A DNA stretch of 64,000 bases from Pedobacter glucosidilyticus (GTDB lineage Bacteria; Bacteroidota; Bacteroidia; Sphingobacteriales; Sphingobacteriaceae): contig NZ_DLHN01000009.1 of assembly GCF_002483235.1 (NCBI RefSeq), forward strand, positions 82,163 to 146,162, given 5' to 3'. Below the pieces are notes generated by a model. It made no database searches, was not told where the DNA came from, and saw only the letters and a program-made list of their open reading frames with translations. Numbering within the stretch: the first letter of the stretch is position 1; each line of letters starts with the position of its first letter. Below, in pieces: positions 1 to 8,566 of the stretch. The position numbers were made by a program, and so were the translations under genes.

Positions 1-828
1 TGTAAAAGCAGTAAAACCACCATCAGTTAAAAAGCGTTCTAAACCTAACTCTATTTTAGCTGCATCTCTTAATGATTGATGTTGCGCACCACCTTTCAGT
101 AAGCTCTCCATCAACTGGTAGCTATCACCATATTCTTGAATAAGCTTATCTACTTCTGCATCAGAAACGGTATCAATAACTTTTACCAAATCACCAATAC
201 CATAACCGTTTACTTGGTAGCCAAATTTAATTTCTGCCTCAACTTTATCGCCATCAGTAACCGCTACATAACGCATATTATCACCAAAACGGGCAACTTT
301 GGTTTGGTTAGAGTCTTTCCAGGCAGCGGCAACACGAGCCCAATCGCCAATTTGAGCGATGACATTTTCATCTTCCCAATGGCCAACTACAACTTTACGG
401 TTGATACGCATACGCGAAACCATGAAACCAAACTCTCTATCCCCATGGGCACTTTGATTAAGGTTCATGAAATCCATATCTATATTAGCCCAAGGAATAT
501 CACGATTGAACTGTGTATGTAAGTGTAGCATGGGTTTTTGCAATACTTTTAAACCACCAATCCACATTTTGGCCGGCGAGAAAGTATGCATCCAAGCAAT
601 AATACCAATACAATTATCGGTTACGTTTGCCTGTTGGCAGATGTTAAAAATCTCATCTGGAGATTTCACTGTAGGCTTAAAAACTACCCTTACCGGGATA
701 GTAATTACTTTGTTTAATGATTCTGCAATAATTTGCGAATGCTGTGCTACTTGCTTTAGTGTTTCTTCGCCATATAAATCTTGGCTACCTGTAATAAACC
801 AAAGCTCAAATTTTTTTAAATCTATCAT
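1..828 (-). CDS. araA: L-arabinose isomerase (partial, C-terminus outside window)
   Basis: Converts L-arabinose to L-ribulose in the cytoplasm, the first step of arabinose catabolism. The reading frame starts at the ATG complementary to 826-828 and stays open to the window edge, giving the first 276 of about 495-500 residues. The N-terminus begins MIDLKKFELWFITGSQDLYG, the hallmark of bacterial AraA. Later segments such as WMHTFSPAKMWI and the HTQFNRDIPW stretch also match the family, and the frame ends inside the conserved RFLTDGGFTAFT segment near the active site. It is the third gene of a minus-strand operon after araB and araD. No frameshift is visible in the part present. The identification is firm; only completeness is unknown. 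Confidence 0.95.
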   Translation of the reverse strand, partial: MIDLKKFELWFITGSQDLYGEETLKQVAQHSQIIAESLNKVITIPVRVVFKPTVKSPDEIFNICQQANVTDNCIGIIAWMHTFSPAKMWIGGLKVLQKPMLHLHTQFNRDIPWANIDMDFMNLNQSAHGDREFGFMVSRMRINRKVVVGHWEDENVIAQIGDWARVAAAWKDSNQTKVARFGDNMRYVAVTDGDKVEAEIKFGYQVNGYGIGDLVKVIDTVSDAEVDKLIQEYGDSYQLMESLLKGGAQHQSLRDAAKIELGLERFLTDGGFTAFT

Positions 829-843
829 TTTTGATGTTTTTGC

Positions 844-900
844 CTCACCCTAAATCCCTCTCCTCCTAGGGAGTCCCGTTGGGACGAAGGAGAGGGACTT
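844..900. repeat. Dispersed CCTCACCC/CCCTCTCC palindromic repeat, copy 1
   Basis: The araD-araA spacer holds a GC-richer element. It begins CCTCACCCTAAATCCCTC, and outer arms CCCTCTCCT (856-864) and AGGAGAGGG (888-896) form a 9-bp inverted repeat around an inner GGGAGTCCCGTTGGGAC segment. Related copies lie at 28472-28590 and 54857-54910. It is probably a REP-like intergenic repeat; no coding potential is seen. Confidence 0.7.
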
Positions 901-957
901 CCATGGCTTGTATATTATTTATAATTTGTTTAATAAATTCTATTGTCTAGTATCTAA

Positions 958-1656
958 CTATTGCCCATAATAAGAGCCTTCGCCATGCTTACGGTCGTAA
1001 TGTTTGTTAATTAAAGCGTCTTTTAATTTTGGCACTTGCGGATTAATTTGCTCTGTTAAATACGCCATACGAGCTATTTCTTCTAAAACAGCACTGTTAT
1101 GCACAGCTTTATCAGCCGTTTTACCCCAAGTAAAAGGTGCGTGGTTTCCTACCAGAATCATCTCTACATCGCTATTACTTAAGCCTCTTTCTTTTAAGCA
1201 ATTGATGATTTGGAAGCCTGTTTCATATTCGTAATTACCTTTAATCATTTCATCACTCATTGGCGGAGCACATGGAATATCGCAAGTGGTATAATCTGCA
1301 TGGGTAGTACCATAAATTGGAATATCTCTTTGAGATTGCGCCCAAGCTGTGGCGTAAGTAGAATGCGTATGTACAACGCTATTGATATTATCCCAATGCT
1401 TGTATAAAACAGCATGTGTTTTAGTATCTGATGAAGGTCTTAAATCTCCGGCAACGGTATTCCCATCAAAATCTACAATCACCATTTGCTCTACCTTTAG
1501 TTTGGTATAATCTACCCCGCTAGGTTTAATCGCAAAAACACCTAAATCTCTATCTGCAACGCTTACATTTCCAAAAGTAAAAATCACCAGATTTAACTCG
1601 GGTAAACGCATATTAGCTAAATAAGCCTCTTCTTGTATTTTTCTATATTTATCCAT
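958..1656 (-). CDS. araD: L-ribulose-5-phosphate 4-epimerase
   Basis: Class II aldolase-fold zinc enzyme of 232 residues that epimerises L-ribulose 5-phosphate to D-xylulose 5-phosphate, feeding the pentose phosphate pathway. Visible motifs are the phosphate-binding GNVS near residue 29, KPSGVDY, SSDTKTH, the zinc-binding VVHTHS pair of histidines and GTTHADY. Length matches the E. coli family member (231). It sits 32 bp downstream of araB and 129 bp upstream of araA on the same strand, so the order is araB-araD-araA. The start codon gives the usual N-terminal helix (MDKYRKIQEEAYLAN). Nothing looks truncated. Confidence 0.95.
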   Translation of the reverse strand: MDKYRKIQEEAYLANMRLPELNLVIFTFGNVSVADRDLGVFAIKPSGVDYTKLKVEQMVIVDFDGNTVAGDLRPSSDTKTHAVLYKHWDNINSVVHTHSTYATAWAQSQRDIPIYGTTHADYTTCDIPCAPPMSDEMIKGNYEYETGFQIINCLKERGLSNSDVEMILVGNHAPFTWGKTADKAVHNSAVLEEIARMAYLTEQINPQVPKLKDALINKHYDRKHGEGSYYGQ

Positions 1657-1688
1657 TTTTATCGGTTTTCAGTTACCGGTTATGTAGT

Positions 1689-3359
1689 TTAGTTACCTTC
1701 TATAAAAGCTCCCATCGCTTTATATTTTTCGTATCGAGCTTGGTAAAGCGCAACATTTTCTTGATTAGGGAAATATTCATCGCTAAAACCATGTCCCATA
1801 GCTTCCATAGCATTTTCTACAGTTGGATAAAATCCAGCTACAGTTGCTGCAAACATTGCTGCACCTAAAGCACAAGTTTGGTCCGATTGATGGATTCTGA
1901 TGGGCATATTCATCACATCAGCCATTACTTGCATAATGTAAGCCGATTTTTTAGCTACACCACCTAAACCAATTAAGCCTTTAACAGGGATGCCTTGCTC
2001 TATAAAACGATCTACAATTTTCTTTGCACCAAAGCAAGTAGCCTCTACCAAAGCTTTAAACATGGCAGGCGCATCAGTACCTAAATCTAAACCCCAGAAA
2101 GCTCCTTTTAATTCTTGATTAGCATCAGGTGTTCTTCTTCCGTTTAACCAATCTATCGCTAATTCATCTTTCACATCAAGCGGCAGGGCTGCAGCAGCCT
2201 TACTAAGTTTAATGATGATTTGCTCGTTATATTCTTCTCTTAACTTTTCTTTTTGCTCATCAGAAATGGTATTTGTATCAGCTAATATTTGCTCTAATGG
2301 CCATTTTAACATTTTTTGGAACCATGCATAAGCATCGCCAAAGGCAGACTGACCAGCTTCTAAACCACTCATGCCTGGGATGATAGAACCATTTACTTGT
2401 CCGCAAATACCTTTCACTAATTTACCAGTCATCTCAGCAGAAGGAGCTACCAACATATCGCAGGTAGAAGTTCCCATTACTTTACTTAAATGATAAGGCT
2501 CTATTTGCCCACCTACAGCACCCATGTGTGCATCAAAAGCTCCAATTCCGATTTTAACATCAGTACTCAAACCTAATTTTTGAGCCCACTCTGCACTAAG
2601 TGTACCAGCAGCTTCTGAAGCTGGTAAAACTTCTTGAGAAACTCTTTCTCTTAAACCTTTTAAAAGAGGATCTAAAGAGGTAAAGAATTCTTCTGGCGGA
2701 AAACCATTAAATTCTTCGGCCCAAAGTGCTTTGTGACCAGCCGCACAAACGCCTCTTTTTAATGCTGAGACATGTTGAGCACCAGTTAATAAAAACGGAA
2801 TCCAATCGCAATGCTCTACCCAAGAAAAAGCAGTATTTTTTATGCTTTCATCAACCCTTAAGGTTCTTAATATTTTAGCCCAAAACCATTCTGAGGAGTA
2901 AATACCACCAACATATTTTAAGTAATTGGTATCAAATTTTTCTGCGTGTTTATTTATCTCAGCAGCTTCTTTTAATGCGGTATGGTCTTTCCAAAGGATA
3001 AACATCGCATTGGGGTTTTCTGCAAACTCTGGTGTTAAAGCCAAAGGCACACCCTGCTCATTAACTGCGACAGGCGTAGAGCCTGTAGTATCAATAGAAA
3101 TTGCTTTTACTTGTTGTGCTATTTCAATACCCACTTGGCTAAGGCAAGATGTTATGGTATGTTCAAGACCTTCTACGTAATCTAGCGGGTGTTGCCTGAA
3201 TTGGTTTTGAGCAGGATTACAATATAATCCTTTCTTCCATCTAGGATAATAAAAAACAGCTGTTGAACAAATAGTTCCGTTAGAGGCATCTACCAAAACA
3301 GAACGTACAGAATCTGTTCCATAATCTACCCCGATAACATATTTACCTTGACTCATCAT
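1689..3359 (-). CDS. araB: Ribulokinase
   Basis: FGGY-family carbohydrate kinase of 556 residues that phosphorylates L-ribulose with ATP. The N-terminal nucleotide-binding lobe starts VIGVDYGTDSVRSVLVDA, the C-terminal lobe contains a GTSTCDML phosphate-loop segment and the GLIGLGGVAKKSAYIMQVM FGGY signature region. Length agrees with AraB (about 560). It is the first ara gene and begins with two consecutive ATGs (3359 and 3356), so the exact start is uncertain by one codon. A 112-bp spacer separates it from the HAD gene upstream. That spacer includes an A/T-rich stretch with GTATTTTG on the minus strand, only a rough match to a Bacteroidota -7 element. No AraC or GntR regulator is in view. 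Confidence 0.95.
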   Translation of the reverse strand: MMSQGKYVIGVDYGTDSVRSVLVDASNGTICSTAVFYYPRWKKGLYCNPAQNQFRQHPLDYVEGLEHTITSCLSQVGIEIAQQVKAISIDTTGSTPVAVNEQGVPLALTPEFAENPNAMFILWKDHTALKEAAEINKHAEKFDTNYLKYVGGIYSSEWFWAKILRTLRVDESIKNTAFSWVEHCDWIPFLLTGAQHVSALKRGVCAAGHKALWAEEFNGFPPEEFFTSLDPLLKGLRERVSQEVLPASEAAGTLSAEWAQKLGLSTDVKIGIGAFDAHMGAVGGQIEPYHLSKVMGTSTCDMLVAPSAEMTGKLVKGICGQVNGSIIPGMSGLEAGQSAFGDAYAWFQKMLKWPLEQILADTNTISDEQKEKLREEYNEQIIIKLSKAAAALPLDVKDELAIDWLNGRRTPDANQELKGAFWGLDLGTDAPAMFKALVEATCFGAKKIVDRFIEQGIPVKGLIGLGGVAKKSAYIMQVMADVMNMPIRIHQSDQTCALGAAMFAATVAGFYPTVENAMEAMGHGFSDEYFPNQENVALYQARYEKYKAMGAFIEGN

Positions 3360-3471
3360 TAAAGACTTTGTGATTTATAATTGAGTGTGCAAAATACAAT
3401 TTATTTTATTAAGTGTAAAAATAACATTTATATATTTTTCTAAGCATTATTAACTTCTAAAAAGCAATTTT

Positions 3472-4119
3472 TTAAAAAAGATTTAGGTTTTGATAATTAT
3501 CAGTAAAAGTTAAGATGTTACTATAAGTGTTAAAATCAGCAGGCTCGTGTAAGGTAGTAAGCACAACACTTTTCATATTGGCACTTTGTGCTGCTTCAAC
3601 ACCTTTTGGCGCATCTTCAAAAACTACGCAAGCGCTTGGCGATACCCCTAAAAGTTCTGCTCCTTTTAAAAAAGTTTCTGGATGTGGTTTACTTAAAGCA
3701 ACATCATTGGCACTTACAATAACCGGGAAATATTCGCGGATATGTAGATTATCCAAAATAAAATCAATATTAAAAGGTATAGCCGCAGAGCCAATAGCCA
3801 TTTTGATACCTTTTGATTTAGCTTTTTCTAAATAATCTCCCAAACCATCAATAAGTTTCATGTGTGCTTTATACTCGGCTTGGTAGCGTTGTTCTTTTTC
3901 CATAGAAAGCTTATTCATTTGCTCTTGAGTGAAATAGCCTTTACCAAAAACACGCTCTAGCAATTCCTGGTTTTTGCCGTACATCTGTAAAACGGTTTCT
4001 TCAAAAGTGATATCGGCTTTTAAATCGTTAGTTAAAATATCATACCATGCTCTGGCATGAAACTGCATATCATCTATAATGGTTCCGTTTAAATCAAATA
4101 AATAAGCCTGATACTCCAT
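3472..4119 (-). CDS. HAD-superfamily hydrolase, beta-phosphoglucomutase-like
   Basis: A 215-residue protein of the HAD superfamily with an inserted helical cap. Motif I is FDLNGT with nucleophile Asp9, followed by the cap (about 16-85), motif II around IGSAA, motif III lysine in LSKPHPE and motif IV VFEDAPKGVEAA. The family acts on sugar phosphates and related small phosphate esters. Residue 11, normally the aspartate acid/base of DxDGT, is asparagine here. This DLNGT variant is a recognisable Bacteroidota form, but the missing aspartate makes the reaction uncertain. Its place directly upstream of araB on the same strand fits sugar-phosphate metabolism, though co-transcription is not proven. 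Substrate unknown. Confidence 0.8.
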   Translation of the reverse strand: MEYQAYLFDLNGTIIDDMQFHARAWYDILTNDLKADITFEETVLQMYGKNQELLERVFGKGYFTQEQMNKLSMEKEQRYQAEYKAHMKLIDGLGDYLEKAKSKGIKMAIGSAAIPFNIDFILDNLHIREYFPVIVSANDVALSKPHPETFLKGAELLGVSPSACVVFEDAPKGVEAAQSANMKSVVLTTLHEPADFNTYSNILTFTDNYQNLNLF

Positions 4120-4176
4120 ATCTCAAAAATTTTAAAAGGCTAATTTAAGCTTAAGGTTTAAATTAGAAGATATTGT

Positions 4177-4207
4177 TCTGTAAAATTGAAAGAATTAATT
4201 AGTTTTG
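4177..4207 (+). promoter_or_regulatory. Bacteroidota-type promoter for tRNA-Ser
   Basis: The -7 element TAGTTTTG (4200-4207) matches TAnnTTTG exactly. Nineteen bases upstream lies TCTG (4177-4180), one base off the TTTG -33 element. The tRNA begins 21 bases after the -7 element, so initiation would fall just upstream of the mature 5' end. Confidence 0.55.
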
Positions 4208-4228
4208 CATCCCCCGAGAGGGAAAATA

Positions 4229-4315
4229 GGAGAGGTGTCTGAGTGGTCGAAAGAGCAAGCCTGGAAAGTTTGTATACTGGCAACGGTATCGTGGGTTCGA
4301 ATCCCACCTTCTCCG
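4229..4315 (+). tRNA. tRNA-Ser (anticodon GGA)
   Basis: Class II tRNA of 87 nt. Acceptor arms GGAGAGG and CTTCTCC pair with one G-U, the anticodon stem CAAGC/GTTTG encloses loop CTGGAAA with anticodon GGA at 4263-4265, a long variable arm follows, and the T arm is GTGGG-TTCGAAT-CCCAC. The discriminator base is G at 4315; a full CCA is not encoded. Confidence 0.95.
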
Positions 4316-4331
4316 CACAATTTTAAAAATT

Positions 4332-4362
4332 AGCCTTTAATGTAATGTTAGAGGCTTTTTTT
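4332..4362 (+). terminator. Rho-independent terminator after tRNA-Ser
   Basis: A 9-bp stem with one G-U (AGCCTTTAA at 4332-4340 with TTAGAGGCT at 4348-4356) and a 7-nt loop is followed by a T run. It lies 17 bp after the tRNA and ends that transcript. Confidence 0.8.
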
Positions 4363-4735
4363 ATTGGAGTTTTAATTTAATGATGCAACTAGTGGTGAAT
4401 TGTTTGCTTAAATAGCAGTCTACTTGAGCCAATGAAGATGATTAATCGGCTTAATAGTTTTATCCCATTACCATAATTATATTTGTACCATTGTACCTCA
4501 AAAACATTTACTTGAATTAAGTCTACCCTTATATTGAATCTTTTAAAGCCCTTTACTTTATAGCTAATGAGTACTTTTAAAATTTAAACTTATTTCACCC
4601 TTGTATAAATTTATATTTTTGAGTGAGGAATCATTATTGCAGAAGGCGCTGGGCGGTCAGTTAAATATCAATTAGCAATATCATAGTTTATTTACTTTAT
4701 ATAAATACAATTTTATCTTTATCCAATTATAAAAG
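4363..4735. other. Gene-free spacer upstream of the outer-membrane receptor
   Basis: About 370 bp of AT-rich sequence with no convincing ORF or RNA. The only candidate signal is TATTTTTG at 4614-4621, an exact TAnnTTTG -7 match on the plus strand about 115 bp before the receptor start. No TTTG is found at the expected upstream distance, so it is a weak promoter call. Confidence 0.4.
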
Positions 4736-7192
4736 ATGAAAAAGAAAATATTTGCGTTAGTACTATTTTTAGGAGTTGTTGCTACAAGTTTTGCTCAATA
4801 TCAAGTTAAAGGTAGGGTTTTAGATTCCCTGAGTAAATCTCCCATAGAATATGCCAGTATTGGGGTGTTTAGTGCTGCTGATGCTAAAGTTGTAAACGGT
4901 AAAATTACTGATGAAAAAGGTGCTTTTAATATCACAGGCTTAAAAGCAGGAACATATGATCTTAAGATAGATTTTATAGGCTATCAGTCTAAAAGCATCA
5001 AAAATATCAAGCTTGATGCTACTAAAACCATAGATTTTGGCATCATCTTACTCAAAGGAACAGAACAATTATTAAGTGAAGTAAAAGTTGAGGGTAACCG
5101 CAATAATCCCATCAATAAAATAGATAAACAAATTTTTAAGGCCGACCAATTTGAATCTGCCAAGGGTGGTACCGCTATAGATGTGATTAGAAATATGCCT
5201 TCTATCACGGTTAATGGCGAAGGAGATATTAGGTTAAGAGGTTCAACTGGTTTTTTAATTTTATTAAATGGCAAGCCAGTACAAACAGATGCAGCTACGT
5301 TACTGAATCAAATTCCGGCAAACGCCATAGAAAACATAGAAATTATTACGGCGCCATCTGCTAAATATGATGCCGATGGGAAATCAGGAATCATTAACAT
5401 CACTACCAAAAGAGGTGCTGGAGATGGCTTATCTTATGTGGTGAATATCAATGGAGGTTTACCTAGTGTTGATGATTATAACAATAAAGAAAAACCTAAA
5501 AGATACGGGGCAGATGCTACTTTGAATTACCAAAAGGATAAATGGGAACTTTCCTTTGGTGGTAGCTATCAGCAAAATGATTTGGCTGGCCAAAGGGTAG
5601 GAGATGTGAATACTACGATTGGAAATAGGTTTACCACATTCCCTTCCATAGGCGAGCGTAGCTTTGATAGAACTAATTACTCGGCAAGAGCATCTTTAAC
5701 TTACACTCCTGATAAAGCAAATACTTTTAATGCAGGTTTTTATGCTGGCCAAAGGAAGCAGTTTAGGCAGGCGGATATCAATTATAATAATCGTACAACG
5801 GATATTAACACAGGAAATATCATCAACGAGTTAGCTTATTATAATGCCAATTTGGTACTTAGACAAGGGAATTTTGTTTTAGGTAACCTAGATTATATGC
5901 ATAGCTTCAAAAATAAATCGACCTTAACTTTATCTGGTTTGTATGAGCATGCCAGACTTGAAGGCTTCACCAAAAACAGTAATCTCAATCTTAATGATTA
6001 TACCGATACCATTCAATATGTCCTCAATACCGGTACTAGTCCGCTAGATGCAGTAAGGTTAAAAGTGGATTATGCTATCCCTATAGGTAAAGGAAAGTTA
6101 GAAAGCGGTTATCAATTAAGGTATCAAAAACAAACAGGTAGTTTCCTGTATCAGGAGGCTATTTTGAGTACAGGACAATTTACAACAGTACCAGAGTTTA
6201 GCGATGATATTAATGTTATCAATAACATCAATGCTTTTTACACGCAATACGCAGCAAAAGTAGGTAAATTAGAATATATCGGAGGTTTACGTTACGAGTA
6301 TGCCACACGTAGCTTTAAAGCGGATAAAATTTTAAACCCTATTGATTTAAATTTATCTAACTTTTTTCCATCGCTAAACTTTCTTTACACCTTTGATAAA
6401 GGCTATAAACTGAAAGGTGGTTTTAGCAGAAGGGTGCAGAGGTCTACCAATAACGAGTTAAATCCTTATGCAGAAAGGGAACATTCTGAAACTTTGGAAC
6501 AAGGAGATCCAACCATCCTTCCGGAGTTTATTAATTTAACGGAGTTTGGTTTGATGAAGGATTTTAATAACGGTTCTTTTTTCGCTACTTTATACAATCA
6601 GCAAATTACCAATGTGGTAAACCGGGTTAATAGCGTTTATGCTGATACCGTTTTAAATAGGGTTTATACTAACGCAGGCGATGCCACTTTATGGGGTGTA
6701 GAAAGCGGATTAAACGTAAAACCTATGAAATGGTGGACAGCCTACTTAGGCGTAAATATTTACGATTACCAAATAAAAGGAGCACTATTTAATAATACAG
6801 TAGCCGTAAGTAATTCTGGATTGGCTTATTCTATCAATACCAACCATAGTTTTAGTGCAGGTAAAAATACCAGCATACAGTTTAACCTTAATTATTTATC
6901 AGAACGTCCAACTGCCCAAGGCGAGGATTCTAGATTTATAGTACCTAATTCATCAGTAAAGCAAAGTTTTTTAAATGGCAGGTTAACAGCGAGCCTACTT
7001 TGGCAAAACATGAGTTTAGGTGTAATTAATACTAATGAACAGCGCATTACCACCCGAGGTAGAGATTTCTTTACCACAACCAATTATATTCATGAGAAGG
7101 ATATCTTCATGATCAACCTTAGCTTTAACCTAAACCCTTTAACCAAAAAGCTGAAACTGCCTAGCAGCGAGTTTGGGGAGAGAGAGTTTTAA
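4736..7192 (+). CDS. Outer-membrane beta-barrel protein, TonB-dependent receptor-like
   Basis: An 818-residue secreted protein. Residues 1-20 are a signal peptide (MKKKIFALVLFLGVVATSFA), followed by a carboxypeptidase-regulatory-like beta-sandwich (about 22-108), a plug-like domain (about 125-225, with DVIRNMPSITVNGEGDIRLRG and INITTKRGAG) and a long barrel to the C-terminus. This matches the Bacteroidota OMP_b-brl_3 type of TonB-linked barrel rather than a SusC glycan importer: it is shorter than SusC and has no SusD-like gene beside it. Substrate unknown. It stands alone, with the next gene 87 bp downstream, so its context gives no clear role. The last residue is Phe, as is usual for outer-membrane barrels. 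Confidence 0.85.
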   Translation: MKKKIFALVLFLGVVATSFAQYQVKGRVLDSLSKSPIEYASIGVFSAADAKVVNGKITDEKGAFNITGLKAGTYDLKIDFIGYQSKSIKNIKLDATKTIDFGIILLKGTEQLLSEVKVEGNRNNPINKIDKQIFKADQFESAKGGTAIDVIRNMPSITVNGEGDIRLRGSTGFLILLNGKPVQTDAATLLNQIPANAIENIEIITAPSAKYDADGKSGIINITTKRGAGDGLSYVVNINGGLPSVDDYNNKEKPKRYGADATLNYQKDKWELSFGGSYQQNDLAGQRVGDVNTTIGNRFTTFPSIGERSFDRTNYSARASLTYTPDKANTFNAGFYAGQRKQFRQADINYNNRTTDINTGNIINELAYYNANLVLRQGNFVLGNLDYMHSFKNKSTLTLSGLYEHARLEGFTKNSNLNLNDYTDTIQYVLNTGTSPLDAVRLKVDYAIPIGKGKLESGYQLRYQKQTGSFLYQEAILSTGQFTTVPEFSDDINVINNINAFYTQYAAKVGKLEYIGGLRYEYATRSFKADKILNPIDLNLSNFFPSLNFLYTFDKGYKLKGGFSRRVQRSTNNELNPYAEREHSETLEQGDPTILPEFINLTEFGLMKDFNNGSFFATLYNQQITNVVNRVNSVYADTVLNRVYTNAGDATLWGVESGLNVKPMKWWTAYLGVNIYDYQIKGALFNNTVAVSNSGLAYSINTNHSFSAGKNTSIQFNLNYLSERPTAQGEDSRFIVPNSSVKQSFLNGRLTASLLWQNMSLGVINTNEQRITTRGRDFFTTTNYIHEKDIFMINLSFNLNPLTKKLKLPSSEFGEREF

Positions 7193-7279
7193 GTTTTAAA
7201 GACATCGACAAAAAATAAGCGATAAATTATTGCAGATATAAATATTTATATTTTACTTTGTATTTCAAAGTACTTTTAA

Positions 7280-7888
7280 ATGAAAGAAAAATATCTAGAA
7301 GATATCAAAGAAATTAAGGAAATCATGAACCGCTCAACACGGTTTATTTCTTTAAGTGGCTGGTCTGGTGTTTCTACTGGTTTAATAGCATTGGCTGGTG
7401 TTACAGCTTATTTTATCATTTTCCAAAAACAGAACTGGTTAATAGAACAACCTGTAAGTATAAATGCTACCAACTTATTGTATTTATTACTTATTGCTGT
7501 GGTAACACTGGTGCTATCTATTGGCTCGGCTATTTTCTTCACCAAGCAAAAAGTCATAAAGGAAAAGCAAAAAATTTGGGATCAGCAAAGTAAAAGATTG
7601 TTGGTTAATTTATCTATTCCTTTAGTTACTGGTGGCTTACTTTGCTTATTGCTTTTATTTAAAGGATTTATAGGGTTTTTGCCAGCATTAACACTTATTT
7701 TTTATGGCTTAGCGCTTATCAACGCAAGTAAATACACTTTGCCAGAGCTCAGAAACTTGGGCTTATTGGAGATTGTTCTAGGATTAATAGCTATACAATT
7801 TATAGCATATAGCCTTTTGCTATGGGCTTTAGGTTTTGGAGTTATCCAAGTTATTTATGGTTTAATTGTCCAAAAGAAATATACATAG
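7280..7888 (+). CDS. Hypothetical multi-pass membrane protein
   Basis: A 202-residue integral membrane protein with a charged N-terminal helix (MKEKYLEDIKEIKEIMNRS) followed by about six hydrophobic segments (roughly 30-48, 65-87, 108-126, 128-146, 157-175, 177-194). I do not recognise a named family. The stop codon TAG shares its last base with the GTG start of the winged-helix gene that follows, so the two are almost certainly translationally coupled. In Bacteroidota such small membrane proteins often accompany a MarR/PadR-size regulator, which suggests a membrane-linked regulatory cassette. That is inference from context only. Confidence 0.7.
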   Translation: MKEKYLEDIKEIKEIMNRSTRFISLSGWSGVSTGLIALAGVTAYFIIFQKQNWLIEQPVSINATNLLYLLLIAVVTLVLSIGSAIFFTKQKVIKEKQKIWDQQSKRLLVNLSIPLVTGGLLCLLLLFKGFIGFLPALTLIFYGLALINASKYTLPELRNLGLLEIVLGLIAIQFIAYSLLLWALGFGVIQVIYGLIVQKKYT

Positions 7889-8178
7889 TGAAGGAAGTCT
7901 TAAAAGATTTAGACAAAGCATTTGAAAACAGAATTCGGTTGGGGATTATGTCTGCCTTGGTTGTAAACGATTATATAGATTATACTTCCCTAAAAGAGCT
8001 TTTGGATGTTACTGATGGTAATTTAGCTAGCCATTTAAAATCTTTAGAGAAATGTGGTTATATAAGCTATGAGAAAGCGTTTGTAGACCGGAAACCCAAT
8101 ACCAACTACTTGGCAACAGAAAAAGGTAAAGAAGCATTTATCAAACATATAAAAGCAATAGAGCAACTTCTTAGATAA
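7888..8178 (+). CDS. Winged-helix transcriptional regulator
   Basis: A 96-residue DNA-binding protein. The GTG at 7888 is chosen as start because an upstream extension to 7822 would lie inside the previous gene and encode non-family sequence. Residues 1-75 form a winged helix: NRIRLGIMSALVVND, then LKELLDVTDGNLASHLKSLEKCGYI as the recognition region, then a wing with RKPNTNYLATEKGKEAF. This matches the compact HTH_34-like group (PF13601), one-domain regulators without a ligand domain. The GTG overlaps the upstream TAG by one base (TAGTG). It probably regulates its own three-gene cassette; targets are unknown. Confidence 0.8.
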   Translation: MKEVLKDLDKAFENRIRLGIMSALVVNDYIDYTSLKELLDVTDGNLASHLKSLEKCGYISYEKAFVDRKPNTNYLATEKGKEAFIKHIKAIEQLLR

Positions 8179-8205
8179 TATCAACAAAAAATAAATTTTA
8201 AGATT

Positions 8206-8490
8206 ATGAAAACGAAAAGCTTAATCATTATTTTAGGGGTAGTGGGGGCAATATTGCTTATCCCATTCATCGCTATGCAATTTACTTCAGAGGTAGATTG
8301 GTCTTTGTCTGACTTTGTAATTATGGGAGTATTACTAATAGGAACAGGTTTATTAATAGAACTGGCTACTAGGAAAATAAAAACAAATTCTAAAAGATTA
8401 ATTGTTCTAGGTGGCATTCTGCTAGTTTTTTTCCTGATTTGGGCAGAATTAGCAGTAGGTATATTTGGGTCTCCTTTTGCAGGGAGTTAA
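8206..8490 (+). CDS. Small membrane protein
   Basis: A 94-residue protein with three predicted membrane helices (about 5-26, 34-50, 64-86) and a short lysine/arginine-rich loop (RKIKTNSKR) between the second and third. It follows the winged-helix gene by 27 bp on the same strand and is probably the last gene of that cassette. No family or function is recognised. Its frame is fully open and the hydrophobic pattern is regular, which argues for a real gene despite the small size. Confidence 0.65.
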   Translation: MKTKSLIIILGVVGAILLIPFIAMQFTSEVDWSLSDFVIMGVLLIGTGLLIELATRKIKTNSKRLIVLGGILLVFFLIWAELAVGIFGSPFAGS

Positions 8491-8514
8491 GTTTATCAGC
8501 TATAATTATAAAAA

Positions 8515-8541
8515 AGGTGGTTTAGAAAATCTAAACCACCT
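8515..8541 (-). terminator. Terminator of katG
   Basis: A perfect 12-bp stem (AGGTGGTTTAGA, 8515-8526, with TCTAAACCACCT, 8530-8541) has a 3-nt loop. On the minus strand it is followed by a U run, so it fits katG. On the plus strand no T run follows, so it would stop the membrane cassette poorly. Confidence 0.85.
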
Positions 8542-8566
8542 AAACATATATACTGATTGGCTGAAA

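Noticed and set aside
467..853. Long plus-strand ORFs over araA (136-522 and 467-853)
   Set aside because: They are antisense frames of araA, which has a clear family sequence on the minus strand.
7822..7887. Upstream extension of the winged-helix gene to the ATG at 7822
   Set aside because: It lies wholly inside the previous gene and codes for sequence unlike the family; the GTG at 7888 gives a normal N-terminus and a TAGTG junction.
8515..8541. Hairpin as terminator of the plus-strand membrane cassette
   Set aside because: No T run follows on the plus strand, while a clear U run follows in the katG direction.
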